Assembly: GCA_902472795.1 (NCBI GenBank)
Contig: CABROZ010000059.1
Coordinates: forward strand, 1 to 13,709
DNA from: an uncultured Bacteroides sp.
GTDB lineage: Bacteria; Bacteroidota; Bacteroidia; Bacteroidales; Bacteroidaceae
Direction of reading: 5' to 3'
Length of the DNA stretch: 13,709 bases
Shown here: positions 5,820-13,709 of the stretch, piece by piece
Layout: each line of letters starts with the position of its first letter
Position numbering within the stretch: position 1 is the first letter of the stretch
Notes under the pieces: model-generated
What the model was told of the DNA's origin: nothing
Databases searched by the model: none
What the model saw: the letters and a program-made list of their open reading frames with translations, nothing else
Program-made: the position numbers and the translations under genes

Positions 5820-6572
5820 TTATTCGCTAACTTCCTTTTTAATCCAGTCGAAGCCGCGGTTCTCGATTTCTGTTGCCAGTTCAGGGCCACCGGTCTTCAC
5901 GATGCGGCCGTTCAGGAGGACGTGTACCACATCAGGCTTCAGATAGTCCAACAAACGCTGGTAGTGCGTGATGACCATAGCCGAAGTCTGCGGCGTGCGC
6001 AGCTTGTTGAAGCCCTCGGCCACAATACGCAACGCATCCACATCAAGGCCAGAGTCTGTCTCGTCGAGGATGGCAAAGGTCGGCTCCAGCATAGCCATCT
6101 GAAAAATTTCGTTGCGCTTCTTTTCACCACCGCTGAAGCCCTCGTTCACCGAACGGTTGGCCAGCTTGCTGTCCAACTCGACAATGGCACGCTTCTCGCG
6201 CATCAGTTTCAGGAACTCGCTTGCCGAAAGGGCAGGCAGATGGCGGTACTTGCGCTGCTCGTTGACAGCAGTACGCATGAAGTTCACCATCGATACACCG
6301 GGAATCTCGACCGGCGTCTGGAAGGAGAGGAAGATACCCTCGTGGGCACGGTCTTCGGGCGAAAGGGCCAGCAGGTCCTTTCCGTTGAAAGTAATGGAGC
6401 CACGTGTCACTTCGTAGGCAGGGTGGCCTACAAGAACATTGCTCAGCGTACTCTTTCCGGCACCGTTCTGCCCCATAAGGGCGTGTACCTCACCGTCGCG
6501 GATGGTAAGATTGATGCCTTTCAATATCTCTTTGCCATTAATGCTGGCATGAAGGTCTTTTATCTCTAACAT
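5820..6572 (-). CDS. sufC: SufC, ABC-type ATPase of the SufBC2D Fe-S scaffold
   Basis: SufC is the cytosolic ATPase whose dimerisation drives the conformational change that exposes the cluster-assembly site in SufB-SufD. At 250 residues it has the normal length. Visible motifs: Walker A G34-QNGAGKS-T42; Q-loop in LSFQTPVEIPG; ABC signature FSGGEKKRNE with S147-GGEK; Walker B FAILDETD with D170-E171; and the switch histidine H203 in VITHYQRLL. The signature followed by KKRNE is typical of SufC as opposed to importer ATPases. The ATG is at 6570-6572, with only a weak purine-rich leader. It is 106 bp downstream of sufB. On its other side lies the GxxExxY cassette, so sufD expression now depends on read-through across it, or on a promoter within it. 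Confidence 0.98.
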   Translation of the reverse strand: MLEIKDLHASINGKEILKGINLTIRDGEVHALMGQNGAGKSTLSNVLVGHPAYEVTRGSITFNGKDLLALSPEDRAHEGIFLSFQTPVEIPGVSMVNFMRTAVNEQRKYRHLPALSASEFLKLMREKRAIVELDSKLANRSVNEGFSGGEKKRNEIFQMAMLEPTFAILDETDSGLDVDALRIVAEGFNKLRTPQTSAMVITHYQRLLDYLKPDVVHVLLNGRIVKTGGPELATEIENRGFDWIKKEVSE

Positions 6573-6581
6573 AACTTATGT

Positions 6582-6658
6582 AATTAAGAATGAAGAATAA
6601 AGAACAAAGAATTACTTTTTCCTCATCCTGACTTCCTCATTCAATTTGATTCTTAATT
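6582..6658. repeat. Inverted repeat in the sufB-sufC gap
   Basis: AATTAAGAAT (6582-6591) and its exact reverse complement ATTCTTAATT (6649-6658) lie 57 bp apart in an A/T-rich spacer that also holds several GAATGAAGAATAAAGAA-like near-repeats. The whole 106-bp gap is taken up by this. It could be an RNA stem in the suf transcript or the relic of another short repeat family. No promoter can be recognised in it with confidence. Confidence 0.5.
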
Positions 6659-6678
6659 CTGCATTGTTCGTTCATCAT

Positions 6679-8130
6679 TTATCCCACACTGCCTTCCAGC
6701 GAGATGCTCAGCAGTTTCTGAGCCTCGACGGCAAACTCCATGGGCAACTTGTTGAGCACTTCCTTGGCATAACCGTTGACAATAAGCCCCACGGCGTCTT
6801 CGCTCGAAATGCCGCGCTGGTTGCAATAGAATATCTGGTCCTCACTGATTTTGCTGGTGGTAGCTTCGTGTTCCACTACCGCCGTTTCGTTGTGAATGTC
6901 CATGTAGGGGAAAGTATGTGCACCGCATTTGTCGCCCAATAGCAGCGAGTCGCACTGGCTGTAGTTACGGGCATTGTCAGCCTTGGGGCTGACACGAACC
7001 AAACCACGGTATGAATTCTCGCTCCGCCCGGCCGAAATACCCTTGCTGACAATGGTCGAACGGGTATTCTTTCCGATATGTATCATCTTCGTACCTGTAT
7101 CGGCCTGCTGGTAGTTATTGGTCACGGCTACGCTGTAGAACTCGGCCACGGAATTGTCGCCTGCCAGGATGCACGAAGGATACTTCCAGGTAATGGCACT
7201 GCCCGTCTCGACCTGCGTCCACGACAGCTTGCTGTCCACACCCTTACAGATGCCACGCTTGGTGACGAAGTTATAAACGCCACCCTTGCCTTCGGCATCG
7301 CCGGGATACCAGTTCTGCACGGTGCTGTATTTCACCTCGGCACGGTCGTGTACCACAATCTCCACAATGGCTGCATGAAGCTGGTTCTCGTCACGCATCG
7401 GAGCCGTACAGCCTTCCAGATAGGAAACGTAGGCATCGTCATCGGCCACAATCAGCGTACGTTCGAACTGTCCTGTACCCTGTGCATTGATGCGGAAGTA
7501 GGTGGACAGCTCCATGGGACAACGAACACCTTTGGGGATGTAAACAAACGATCCGTCAGAGAATACAGCGGAGTTAAGCGCGGCAAAGAAATTGTCGCGA
7601 TAAGGAACAACCGAGCCCAGGTACTTCTGCACCAGATCGGGATGCTCGCGAATGGCTTCACTCATCGAACAAAAGATGATGCCTTTCTCCATCAGTGTCT
7701 CCTTGAAAGTAGTCTTCACAGAGACGGAGTCCATCACGGCATCCACGGCCATGCCGCTCAGTGCCATCTGCTCCTCCAAGGGAATGCCCAGCTTATTGAA
7801 GGTTTTAATCAGTTCAGGATCTACTTCGTCCATACTCTTGGGGCCTTCCTTCTTCTTAGTCGGGTCGGCATAGTAAGAGATAGACTGATAGTCAATCTCG
7901 GGAATGCGGAGGTGAGCCCATGTGGGCATCTCCAGTGTCAGCCAGTGGCGGTAAGCCTTCAGGCGGAACTCCAGCATCCAGTCGGGCTCACCCTTCTTCT
8001 GGGAGATAAGACGGATAACGTCTTCGTTCAAGCCCTTCTCGATGACATCGGTATGCACATCGGTGGTGAAGCCATATTTGTACTTCTCCTGCGTGAGTTC
8101 CTTGACATATTTATTAGGTTCTTCTTGCAT
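6679..8130 (-). CDS. sufB: SufB, Fe-S cluster scaffold complex subunit
   Basis: SufB is the scaffold subunit that receives sulfur and helps build the nascent cluster within SufBC2D. The 483-residue sequence is typical. Its N-terminal region is followed by the conserved [15 protein letters not shown], the GCTAP segment with C241 (sulfur-relay region), [20 protein letters not shown], and [20 protein letters not shown] with C393, which aligns with the key cysteine C405 of E. coli Suf[23 protein letters not shown] supplies the conserved Glu/Cys region near the SufD interface, and a C-terminal helical part docks SufC. The ATG at 8128-8130 has an A/T-rich leader without a Shine-Dalgarno. It starts 38 bp after the CvpA-like gene, which supports a shared transcript with the upstream block. 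No missing residues or frame problems were seen. Confidence 0.98.
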   Translation of the reverse strand: MQEEPNKYVKELTQEKYKYGFTTDVHTDVIEKGLNEDVIRLISQKKGEPDWMLEFRLKAYRHWLTLEMPTWAHLRIPEIDYQSISYYADPTKKKEGPKSMDEVDPELIKTFNKLGIPLEEQMALSGMAVDAVMDSVSVKTTFKETLMEKGIIFCSMSEAIREHPDLVQKYLGSVVPYRDNFFAALNSAVFSDGSFVYIPKGVRCPMELSTYFRINAQGTGQFERTLIVADDDAYVSYLEGCTAPMRDENQLHAAIVEIVVHDRAEVKYSTVQNWYPGDAEGKGGVYNFVTKRGICKGVDSKLSWTQVETGSAITWKYPSCILAGDNSVAEFYSVAVTNNYQQADTGTKMIHIGKNTRSTIVSKGISAGRSENSYRGLVRVSPKADNARNYSQCDSLLLGDKCGAHTFPYMDIHNETAVVEHEATTSKISEDQIFYCNQRGISSEDAVGLIVNGYAKEVLNKLPMEFAVEAQKLLSISLEGSVG

Positions 8131-8168
8131 TACAATATAACGAATAATTATTGATTTCTAAAGTATTA

Positions 8169-8693
8169 TTAAACCGGAAGTTCATTCAAGTCGCCATTCA
8201 CAAAGTCTTCTGCTATCGATTTGGCCGCAGGAAAGAAAATGCCGGCAAATGACTTCATGGGATAATATAACACCGATTCTTTCTTTTTTGTTCTACTTAT
8301 CAATGTACTGTCCGAATCAATGAATTCGAGTACACTAATGAGTAGGCTGACCAGTAACATGTACTTCAATGCACCAAGCCCTGAGCCTAACCATCGATTT
8401 ACCCACCCCAAAGAAACGGCTTCCATTGCTTTAGTCAGTAAAGCTGCAACCAACGTAAAGGCCAATGGAACGGCAATCCAAATCAGAATGAACGCCAATA
8501 TCTGTGCAAACGTCATCGAATCGGTCAATGCGGGACACAATTTTTCAGCAACCGAAGCATACAAAGCCTTCGCCGCCAATAATCCCACCACCAAACCAAG
8601 CAAGGACGCCAACTGCTTTACAAAACCTTTCATAAAGCCCAACACAGCACCTATACCCACAATGACGAGTATTACAATATCAACTGTAGTCAT
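8169..8693 (-). CDS. CvpA family inner-membrane protein
   Basis: This 174-residue protein shows four likely membrane segments: about 4-21 (VDIVILVIVGIGAVLGFMKG), 28-47 (LASLLGLVVGLLAAKALY), 62-85 (FAQILAFILIWIAVPLAFTLVA) and 103-123 (GSGLGALKYMLLVSLLISVLE). The first segment with its GFMKGF turn and the conserved WVNRWLGSGLGALKY stretch are the CvpA (colicin V production) family signature. The molecular function is not known; proteobacterial members are linked to colicin V export and envelope stress. The C-terminal tail (SRTKKKESVLYYPMKSFAGIFFP) looks cytosolic or peripheral. The gene sits between infB and sufB in the same direction, 38 bp before sufB. The 201-bp gap on the infB side contains the 8767-8877 element. 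Confidence 0.88.
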   Translation of the reverse strand: MTTVDIVILVIVGIGAVLGFMKGFVKQLASLLGLVVGLLAAKALYASVAEKLCPALTDSMTFAQILAFILIWIAVPLAFTLVAALLTKAMEAVSLGWVNRWLGSGLGALKYMLLVSLLISVLEFIDSDSTLISRTKKKESVLYYPMKSFAGIFFPAAKSIAEDFVNGDLNELPV

Positions 8694-8766
8694 GCAACCT
8701 GTCTGTTGTTAAAGTTACATCAAAAAGATGATTCTATTCTGATGCTACCTTATTAATTATATAAAA

Positions 8767-8877
8767 TTCAGCCGCAGGCAACACCGACAACGCAGATTTC
8801 ACTTTTCCTTGCGGTATAACTGCACGCATCGTCCGTGCAGCACAAAATCCATGTTATCCGCGTCATCTGCGGCTGAA
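8767..8877. mobile_element. 111-bp non-coding MITE-like element between infB and cvpA
   Basis: The ends are inverted repeats: TTCAGCCGCAG at 8767-8777 and its exact reverse complement at 8867-8877, with imperfect similarity inward (9 of the next 14 positions). The right end, 8845-8871, aligns with 5774-5801 of the GxxExxY cassette: 24 identities, 3 mismatches and one 1-nt gap. The left end is also loosely similar to the cassette's left end (CGCAGGCAACACCGA against CGCGGACGACACGGA, 11 of 15). This suggests a shortened, gene-less relative of the cassette. It contains the hairpin 8820-8840. Mobility is inferred only from structure. Confidence 0.55.
8820..8840. other. Perfect 7-bp hairpin inside the 111-bp element
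   Basis: CTGCACG (8820-8826) and CGTGCAG (8834-8840) form a G/C-rich stem with a 7-nt loop, about 55 bp past the infB stop codon in transcription order. A partial terminator or processing site between infB and the cvpA-suf genes is possible, but no T-run of useful length follows on the minus strand. Confidence 0.45.
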
Positions 8878-8894
8878 GAATCAAATATTCAGAA

Positions 8895-11800
8895 TTACAG
8901 CGTCTGTTTTACTTCCACTTCTTCGTAGGTTTCGATGATATCACCTACTTTAATATCGTTGCAGTTGGTCAGACTGATACCACACTCGAAGTTGGTACCG
9001 ACTTCCTTCACATCGTCCTTGAAACGCTTCAAAGCATTGATATTTCCAGTGAAAATCACAATACCATCGCGGATAAGACGTGCCTTGTCGGTTCGTTTCA
9101 CCTTTCCGGTCTTCACCATAGCACCGGCCACCATACCGACCTTACTGATATTGAATACCTCGCGGACTTCGATGGTTGCAGTCACCTGTTCCTTCACTGT
9201 CGGAGCAAGCATACCTTCCATGGCAGCCTTCACTTCCTCGATAGCATCGTAGATTACAGAATACTTACGGATGTCCACACCCTCCTGCTCGGCCAACTTA
9301 GCTGCCGAATTGGACGGACGTACCTGGAAGCCGACAATGATGGCATCGGAAGCAGCGGCCAGCGAAACATCGGATTCGGAAATCTGTCCCACGCCCTTGT
9401 GAATGACGTTCACCTGAATCTGCTCGGTAGAAAGTTTGATAAGAGAGTCGCTCAAGGCTTCGACAGATCCGTCCACATCGCCCTTCACAATAATGTTCAG
9501 CTCGTGGAAATCGCCCAATGCCAAGCGGCGTCCTACCTCGTCCAGCGTCAGCATCTTCTGCGTACGCAATCCCTGTTCACGCTGCAACTGCTCGCGTTTG
9601 TTGGCTATTTCGCGTGCTTCCTGTTCGGTGTCGATTACGTGGAACGTATCACCAGCAGCAGGTGCACCGTTTAAGCCCAGGATAAGTGCCGGTTCCGACG
9701 GACCAGCCTCCTTCATACGCTGATTACGTTCGTTGAACATGGCTTTCACCTTACCATAATTGGTTCCGGCCAGCACGATATCGCCCACTTTCAAAGTACC
9801 GTTCGAAACAAGTACTGTTGCCACGTAACCACGACCTTTATCAAGTGAAGACTCTATGATGGATCCGGTTGCCTTCCGGTTAGGATTAGCCTTCAGGTCA
9901 AGCATTTCGGCCTCAAGCAAAACCTTTTCAAGCAACTCGGGTACGCCAATACCCTTTTTAGCTGATATATCCTGTGACTGGTATTTACCTCCCCATTCTT
10001 CGACGAGGAAGTTCATATTGGCCAACTCTTCCTTTATCTTATCGGGATTGGCAGTCGGCTTATCAATCTTGTTGATGGCAAACACAATAGGTACACCGGC
10101 AGCCATGGCATGATTGATAGCCTCCTTTGTCTGCGGCATCACGTTGTCATCGGCAGCCACAATGATGATGACGACGTCCGTCACCTTGGCACCACGGGCA
10201 CGCATGGCCGTAAAGGCTTCGTGACCCGGCGTATCGAGGAACGTGATTCGACGTCCGTCTTCCAGCTTCACATTGTAAGCACCGATGTGCTGCGTAATAC
10301 CACCCGCCTCACCGGCAATTACATTAGCTTTACGGATGTAGTCGAGCAACGATGTCTTACCATGATCGACGTGACCCATTACGGTGACAATCGGAGCACG
10401 CGGCTGCAAATCTTCTTCAGCATCGGCTTCTTCGACAATGGCCTGTGCCACTTCGGCACTGACATATTCGGTCTTAAAACCGAACTCCTCGGCTACCAGA
10501 TTGATTGTCTCGGCATCGAGACGCTGGTTGATAGAGACCATAATGCCGATACTCATACACGTTGCGATGACCTGTGTCACAGGAACGTCCATCATGCTTG
10601 CCAATTCGTTAGCTGTTACAAACTCCGTCAGCTTCAGCACTTTGCTATCGGCCATTTCCTGATTTTCGAGTTCGTGCATACGGTCGGCCGCCTGTTCACG
10701 TTTCTCTTTACGGTACTTGGCTCCCTTACTCTTACCTTTGGCTGTAAGACGTGCCAACGTTTCTTTTACTTGCTTAGCAACATCTTCTTCGCTTACCTCC
10801 TGTTTCACTACAGGCTTCTTGAAGCGATCCTTATTCTTCTTTCCGCTACCTGGCTGTCCGGGCACTCCCGCCATCGGGTTACCACCTTTCTGACGGTCGT
10901 TTCCTCCACGCTGGAAGTTGGAAGCATTATTGATATCTACTTTTTCCTTATTGATGCGCACGCGTTTCTTCTTGCCGCCCAGGTCTCCATCGTTGATGTC
11001 CTTCATCTTGCAGTCTTCCCGACGGATTTCCTTGATGATGGCTTCTTTCATCTGCTTGCGCTGATCCATGCGCTGCTTTTCCTTTTCTTCACGCTCACGT
11101 TTCTTCTCTTCCTTCGATTTCTTCTTAGGACGTGTAGATTGATTCAAAGCGGCTAAATCAATTTGTCCGATGACGTTGATTTTTGATACAAATTCCGGCT
11201 TGCGAATGGTAAAAATCTCCTCTTCGCCCCCATTCTTTGCAGCGGCAGCACTCTCAGCGGCAGACTCTGATTCGGCAGTCTTACCTACAGATTCCGTTTC
11301 GGCCTTTACCGGAGCTTCCTCTTCACTTGCGGCAGTCGTACCATTCTGAGTTTCTTCCACCTTTTCTTCTACAGGCGAAACGCTTTGTGCCGCAACCTGC
11401 TCGGCCGCCGGCTCAGTTTTCTGCGTTTCGGATTCTCCCGTTTCCGTAACTGTTTTCGGCTCGCCCGATACATTAGCGGGCACTTCTGCTGCCTTCTTTT
11501 CTATTGTATTCACGTTTTTTTCTTCGCTGCTCTTCTCCATTTGCGTATTATCTGCATTCTGTTCTTTCTCCACAACCGGACGATGGTTCAGCTTGTCAAG
11601 ATCGATTTTGCCGACAGGCTTGAATTTCGGGCGTATATCTTCCGGTATCACGGTCCTTATTTCTTCAGACTTCGTTTTTTCCTGTGTTTCCGTTTCATAT
11701 CCGTCAATGGCTACAGAGGCTTTATTGCGCTCTTTGTTTTGGCGTACCTGACTGAAACGCTCCGACTTCATTTTAAGGTCCTTATCTGTACTGAATTCTT

Positions 11801-11942
11801 TCTTGAGCATTTCGAACTGCTCGTCCGTAATCTTCGTATTAGGGTTTGCCTCCACGGTAAACCCTTTCTTTTGCAGGAATTCGACAGCCGTCGTAATTCC
11901 TACATTCAAATCTCTTGTTACTTTATTTAACCTAATCGTCAT
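8895..11942 (-). CDS. infB: Translation initiation factor IF-2
   Basis: IF-2 is the GTPase that brings fMet-tRNA to the 30S subunit and promotes subunit joining. The 1015-residue protein starts with an IF2_N-type domain ([23 protein letters not shown]). A long charged, low-complexity Glu/Lys/Ala-rich region follows to about residue 430; this makes it longer than the 890-residue E. coli protein. A second IF2_N-like domain ([19 protein letters not shown]) precedes the GTPase domain. G motifs: GHVDHGKT 523-530, [17 protein letters not shown] from D570, NKID 624-627 and SAKKG. C-terminal beta-barrel and fMet-tRNA binding domains are present, ending in the usual ECGISL...[11 protein letters not shown]. 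The ATG at 11940-11942 has an A/T-rich leader. It lies 62 bp after nusA. Confidence 0.98.
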   Translation of the reverse strand: MTIRLNKVTRDLNVGITTAVEFLQKKGFTVEANPNTKITDEQFEMLKKEFSTDKDLKMKSERFSQVRQNKERNKASVAIDGYETETQEKTKSEEIRTVIPEDIRPKFKPVGKIDLDKLNHRPVVEKEQNADNTQMEKSSEEKNVNTIEKKAAEVPANVSGEPKTVTETGESETQKTEPAAEQVAAQSVSPVEEKVEETQNGTTAASEEEAPVKAETESVGKTAESESAAESAAAAKNGGEEEIFTIRKPEFVSKINVIGQIDLAALNQSTRPKKKSKEEKKREREEKEKQRMDQRKQMKEAIIKEIRREDCKMKDINDGDLGGKKKRVRINKEKVDINNASNFQRGGNDRQKGGNPMAGVPGQPGSGKKNKDRFKKPVVKQEVSEEDVAKQVKETLARLTAKGKSKGAKYRKEKREQAADRMHELENQEMADSKVLKLTEFVTANELASMMDVPVTQVIATCMSIGIMVSINQRLDAETINLVAEEFGFKTEYVSAEVAQAIVEEADAEEDLQPRAPIVTVMGHVDHGKTSLLDYIRKANVIAGEAGGITQHIGAYNVKLEDGRRITFLDTPGHEAFTAMRARGAKVTDVVIIIVAADDNVMPQTKEAINHAMAAGVPIVFAINKIDKPTANPDKIKEELANMNFLVEEWGGKYQSQDISAKKGIGVPELLEKVLLEAEMLDLKANPNRKATGSIIESSLDKGRGYVATVLVSNGTLKVGDIVLAGTNYGKVKAMFNERNQRMKEAGPSEPALILGLNGAPAAGDTFHVIDTEQEAREIANKREQLQREQGLRTQKMLTLDEVGRRLALGDFHELNIIVKGDVDGSVEALSDSLIKLSTEQIQVNVIHKGVGQISESDVSLAAASDAIIVGFQVRPSNSAAKLAEQEGVDIRKYSVIYDAIEEVKAAMEGMLAPTVKEQVTATIEVREVFNISKVGMVAGAMVKTGKVKRTDKARLIRDGIVIFTGNINALKRFKDDVKEVGTNFECGISLTNCNDIKVGDIIETYEEVEVKQTL

Positions 11943-12004
11943 ACTTTAATTTTAATGAATAATGTGGAGAAAGAAGTGGTGCAAGTCATTCTGTTAGCCC
12001 GAAC

Positions 12005-13276
12005 TTACGCATTGTTGTCTTCTTCAAACTCCTGTTTCAAAATACGTAATACATCGTCCACCGTTTCTTCTTCCAAGTCAGTCTTTTCGATCAGCATCTC
12101 GCGCGGAGCGTTGAGCACAGCCTTGGCGGTATCTATGCCGATAGCCTTGATGGCATCGATTACCCATCCATCAATCTCGTCGCGGAACTCGTCGAGGTAG
12201 ATGTCTTCGTCTTCAACGTCATTGTCGTCCAGTTCGCGGAAGACGTCGATGGTATATTCTGTCAGCATACTGGCAAGCTTGATGTTCAAGCCTCCCTTTC
12301 CGATGGCCAGAGATACTTCTTCGGGCTTCAAAAAGACTTCGGCCTTGCGTTCTTCCTCGTTCAGACGTATGGAAGAGATATGTGCAGGGCTAAGGGCACG
12401 CTGGATAAAGAGCTGTATGTTGGATGTATAGTTGATCACGTCGATATTCTCGTTGCGCAATTCGCGCACGATGCCGTGGATGCGGCTTCCCTTCACACCG
12501 ACGCAGGCTCCTACGGGGTCGATGCGGTCGTCGTAGCTTTCGACGGCAATCTTGGCACGTTCGCCGGGAATACGGGCTATCTTCTTGACGGTAATCAGAC
12601 CGTCGTTGATTTCGGGCACTTCCATCTCGAGCAGACGTTGCAGGAAGACGGGCGACGTACGGCTCAGAATGATTTTCGGATTGTTGTTCTTGTTGTCCAC
12701 ACGGGCTACTACGGCACGGGCAGTCTCGCCTTTACGGTAGAAGTCGCTGGGAATCTGCTCGGTCTTGGGCAGCAGCAGTTCGTTGCCTTCGTCATCGAGC
12801 AGCAGGATTTCCTTCTTCCAGATCTGATATACTTCCGCATTGACAATGGTTCCCACCTTGTCGATGTACTTGTTGTAAAGGCTGTCCTTTTCGAGTTCCA
12901 GAATCTTGGAGGCCAGTGTCTGACGCAGGTTCAGAATGGCACGACGACCGAATTTGGCAAAATTCACTTCATCGGTAACCTCTTCACCTACCTCGTACGA
13001 GGCGTCTATCTTCTGTGCCTCGCTCAGGGGAATCTGCAGGTTGGGATTTTCCAGGTCTTCGTCTGCCACCACTTCACGGTTACGCCATATTTCGAAGTCT
13101 CCCTTATCGGGATTCACGATTACGTCGTAATTTTCGTCGGTACCGAACATCTTTGCAATGACGCTGCGGAACGATTCTTCCAGCACGCTCACCATTGTGG
13201 TACGGTCTATATTCTTCAGTTCCTTAAATTCCGAAAATGTGTCTATCAAGCTGACAGTTTCTTCTTTTTTGGCCAT
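12005..13276 (-). CDS. nusA: Transcription termination/antitermination factor NusA
   Basis: NusA binds RNA polymerase and nascent RNA to modulate pausing, termination and antitermination. The 423-residue protein has the N-terminal polymerase-binding domain (to about residue 125), an S1 domain (about 130-200, with GTIVNAEVYQIWKKEILL), KH1 with VGVKGSRIHGIVRELR (GVKG near 260-263) and KH2 with SLAIGKGGLNIKLA (GKGG 326-329). After an acidic linker (residues about 348-365), a single C-terminal helix-hairpin-helix-like module (DTAKAVLNAPREMLIEKTDLEEETVDDVL) is seen. E. coli NusA has two acidic repeats at this end and 495 residues, so this is a shorter form. It starts 5 bp after the rimP stop, a clear operon junction, and ends 62 bp before infB. 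Confidence 0.98.
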   Translation of the reverse strand: MAKKEETVSLIDTFSEFKELKNIDRTTMVSVLEESFRSVIAKMFGTDENYDVIVNPDKGDFEIWRNREVVADEDLENPNLQIPLSEAQKIDASYEVGEEVTDEVNFAKFGRRAILNLRQTLASKILELEKDSLYNKYIDKVGTIVNAEVYQIWKKEILLLDDEGNELLLPKTEQIPSDFYRKGETARAVVARVDNKNNNPKIILSRTSPVFLQRLLEMEVPEINDGLITVKKIARIPGERAKIAVESYDDRIDPVGACVGVKGSRIHGIVRELRNENIDVINYTSNIQLFIQRALSPAHISSIRLNEEERKAEVFLKPEEVSLAIGKGGLNIKLASMLTEYTIDVFRELDDNDVEDEDIYLDEFRDEIDGWVIDAIKAIGIDTAKAVLNAPREMLIEKTDLEEETVDDVLRILKQEFEEDNNA

Positions 13277-13281
13277 AAGTC

Positions 13282-13709
13282 TTATTTAAAACTGATTAAG
13301 TATTTAGTATATTTTATTTCTTCGTATGCAAATGTCAGGTCTTCGTCCACCATCTTGGGGCGTTTGGCACCTTCTTCTTTTACTTTCTTGGGAACAGTCA
13401 CGGTGAAGTGCTGTTCATTGGCATCTTTCAGCACTCCGTGCAGCTTACGTCCGTCGTTGGTAAGCACTTCGACTTCACTGCCGATGTGGCAGATATATTG
13501 CTGCAGCACTTTAAAAGGCTGCCCGATACCGGCCGATCCTACTTCCAGTTCATAATCTTCTTCTTCGCGACTTAGCTTCGACTTAATGTAGCGACTCAGT
13601 TCCACACAGTCCTCAATCCAAACACCGTCTTTGTGGTCTATTTCTACCACGATTTTATCATCCGGGCTGATGGTCACATCGACCAGGAAGTAGTCTTTTC
13701 CTTCCAGCC
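13282..13709 (-). CDS. rimP: Ribosome maturation factor RimP, N-terminus cut by the window edge
   Basis: RimP helps assemble the 30S subunit. About 141 residues are visible. The frame stays open past a GTG at 13675-13677 to the right edge, reading LEGKDYFLVDVTISPDD, so that GTG is an internal Val and the true start lies outside; perhaps 10-15 residues are missing by comparison with the family's usual length of about 155. The N-terminal domain shows VDV.I....KIVVEIDHKDGV and CVELSRYIKSKL, followed by YELEVGSAGIGQPFK (the family's 'LEVSSPG..RPL' position). The C-terminal Sm-like barrel includes IGSEVEVLTNDGRKLHGVLKDAN. Placement directly before nusA (5-bp gap) is the classic rimP-nusA-infB order. 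Confidence 0.93.
   Translation of the reverse strand, partial: LEGKDYFLVDVTISPDDKIVVEIDHKDGVWIEDCVELSRYIKSKLSREEEDYELEVGSAGIGQPFKVLQQYICHIGSEVEVLTNDGRKLHGVLKDANEQHFTVTVPKKVKEEGAKRPKMVDEDLTFAYEEIKYTKYLISFK

Noticed and set aside
8694..8766. Possible promoter before cvpA (TAACTTTA, TATATAAT-like stretches)
   Set aside because: No TTTG element at the proper distance from the -7-like box; the A/T-rich strings are expected by chance here.

Overview
The window reads as chromosomal DNA of a Bacteroides-like bacterium (order Bacteroidales). The gene order rimP-nusA-infB-cvpA-like-sufB-sufC-sufD-sufS, the protein sequences, and A/T-rich start regions that mostly lack a Shine-Dalgarno sequence all fit that group. 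No species can be named from the sequence alone. Almost everything is on the minus strand, so transcription runs from the right edge to the left.

Right to left: rimP (cut by the right edge), nusA and infB form a translation/transcription block. A CvpA-like membrane protein follows, and then the Fe-S cluster assembly genes sufB, sufC, sufD and sufS. RimP matures the 30S subunit, NusA tunes elongation and termination, and IF-2 places the initiator tRNA. SufBCD is the scaffold complex on which Fe-S clusters are built, and SufS supplies the sulfur. No SufE/SufU sulfur carrier and no SufA carrier is seen here, so they must be encoded elsewhere. Behind sufS, 19 bp away, is a 603-residue AlbA/Schlafen-like plus ATPase-fold protein that is probably a regulator. 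Then come a small YbjQ/UPF0145 protein and, convergent on the plus strand, the tail of a CNNM/CBS-type membrane protein.

The core genes are ordinary housekeeping; the interesting material lies between them. (1) A 476-bp cassette with perfect 13-bp terminal inverted repeats carries a GxxExxY/PD-(D/E)XK-like gene and sits between sufC and sufD. (2) A 111-bp non-coding element between infB and cvpA has its own inverted ends, and one end closely resembles the end of that cassette, as a MITE would resemble its parent. (3) Two inverted copies of a 33-bp hairpin repeat flank the sufD-sufS junction, and one of them lies inside the 5' coding region of sufS. (4) A 90-nt near-perfect palindrome built of four 22-nt units separates the convergent genes at the left end. 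(5) Five exact 12-bp repeats encode (NVAS)5 in the AlbA-type protein. I found no tRNA, rRNA, CRISPR array or complete transposase gene, and no clear new multi-gene system; the repeat and cassette biology is the best lead.
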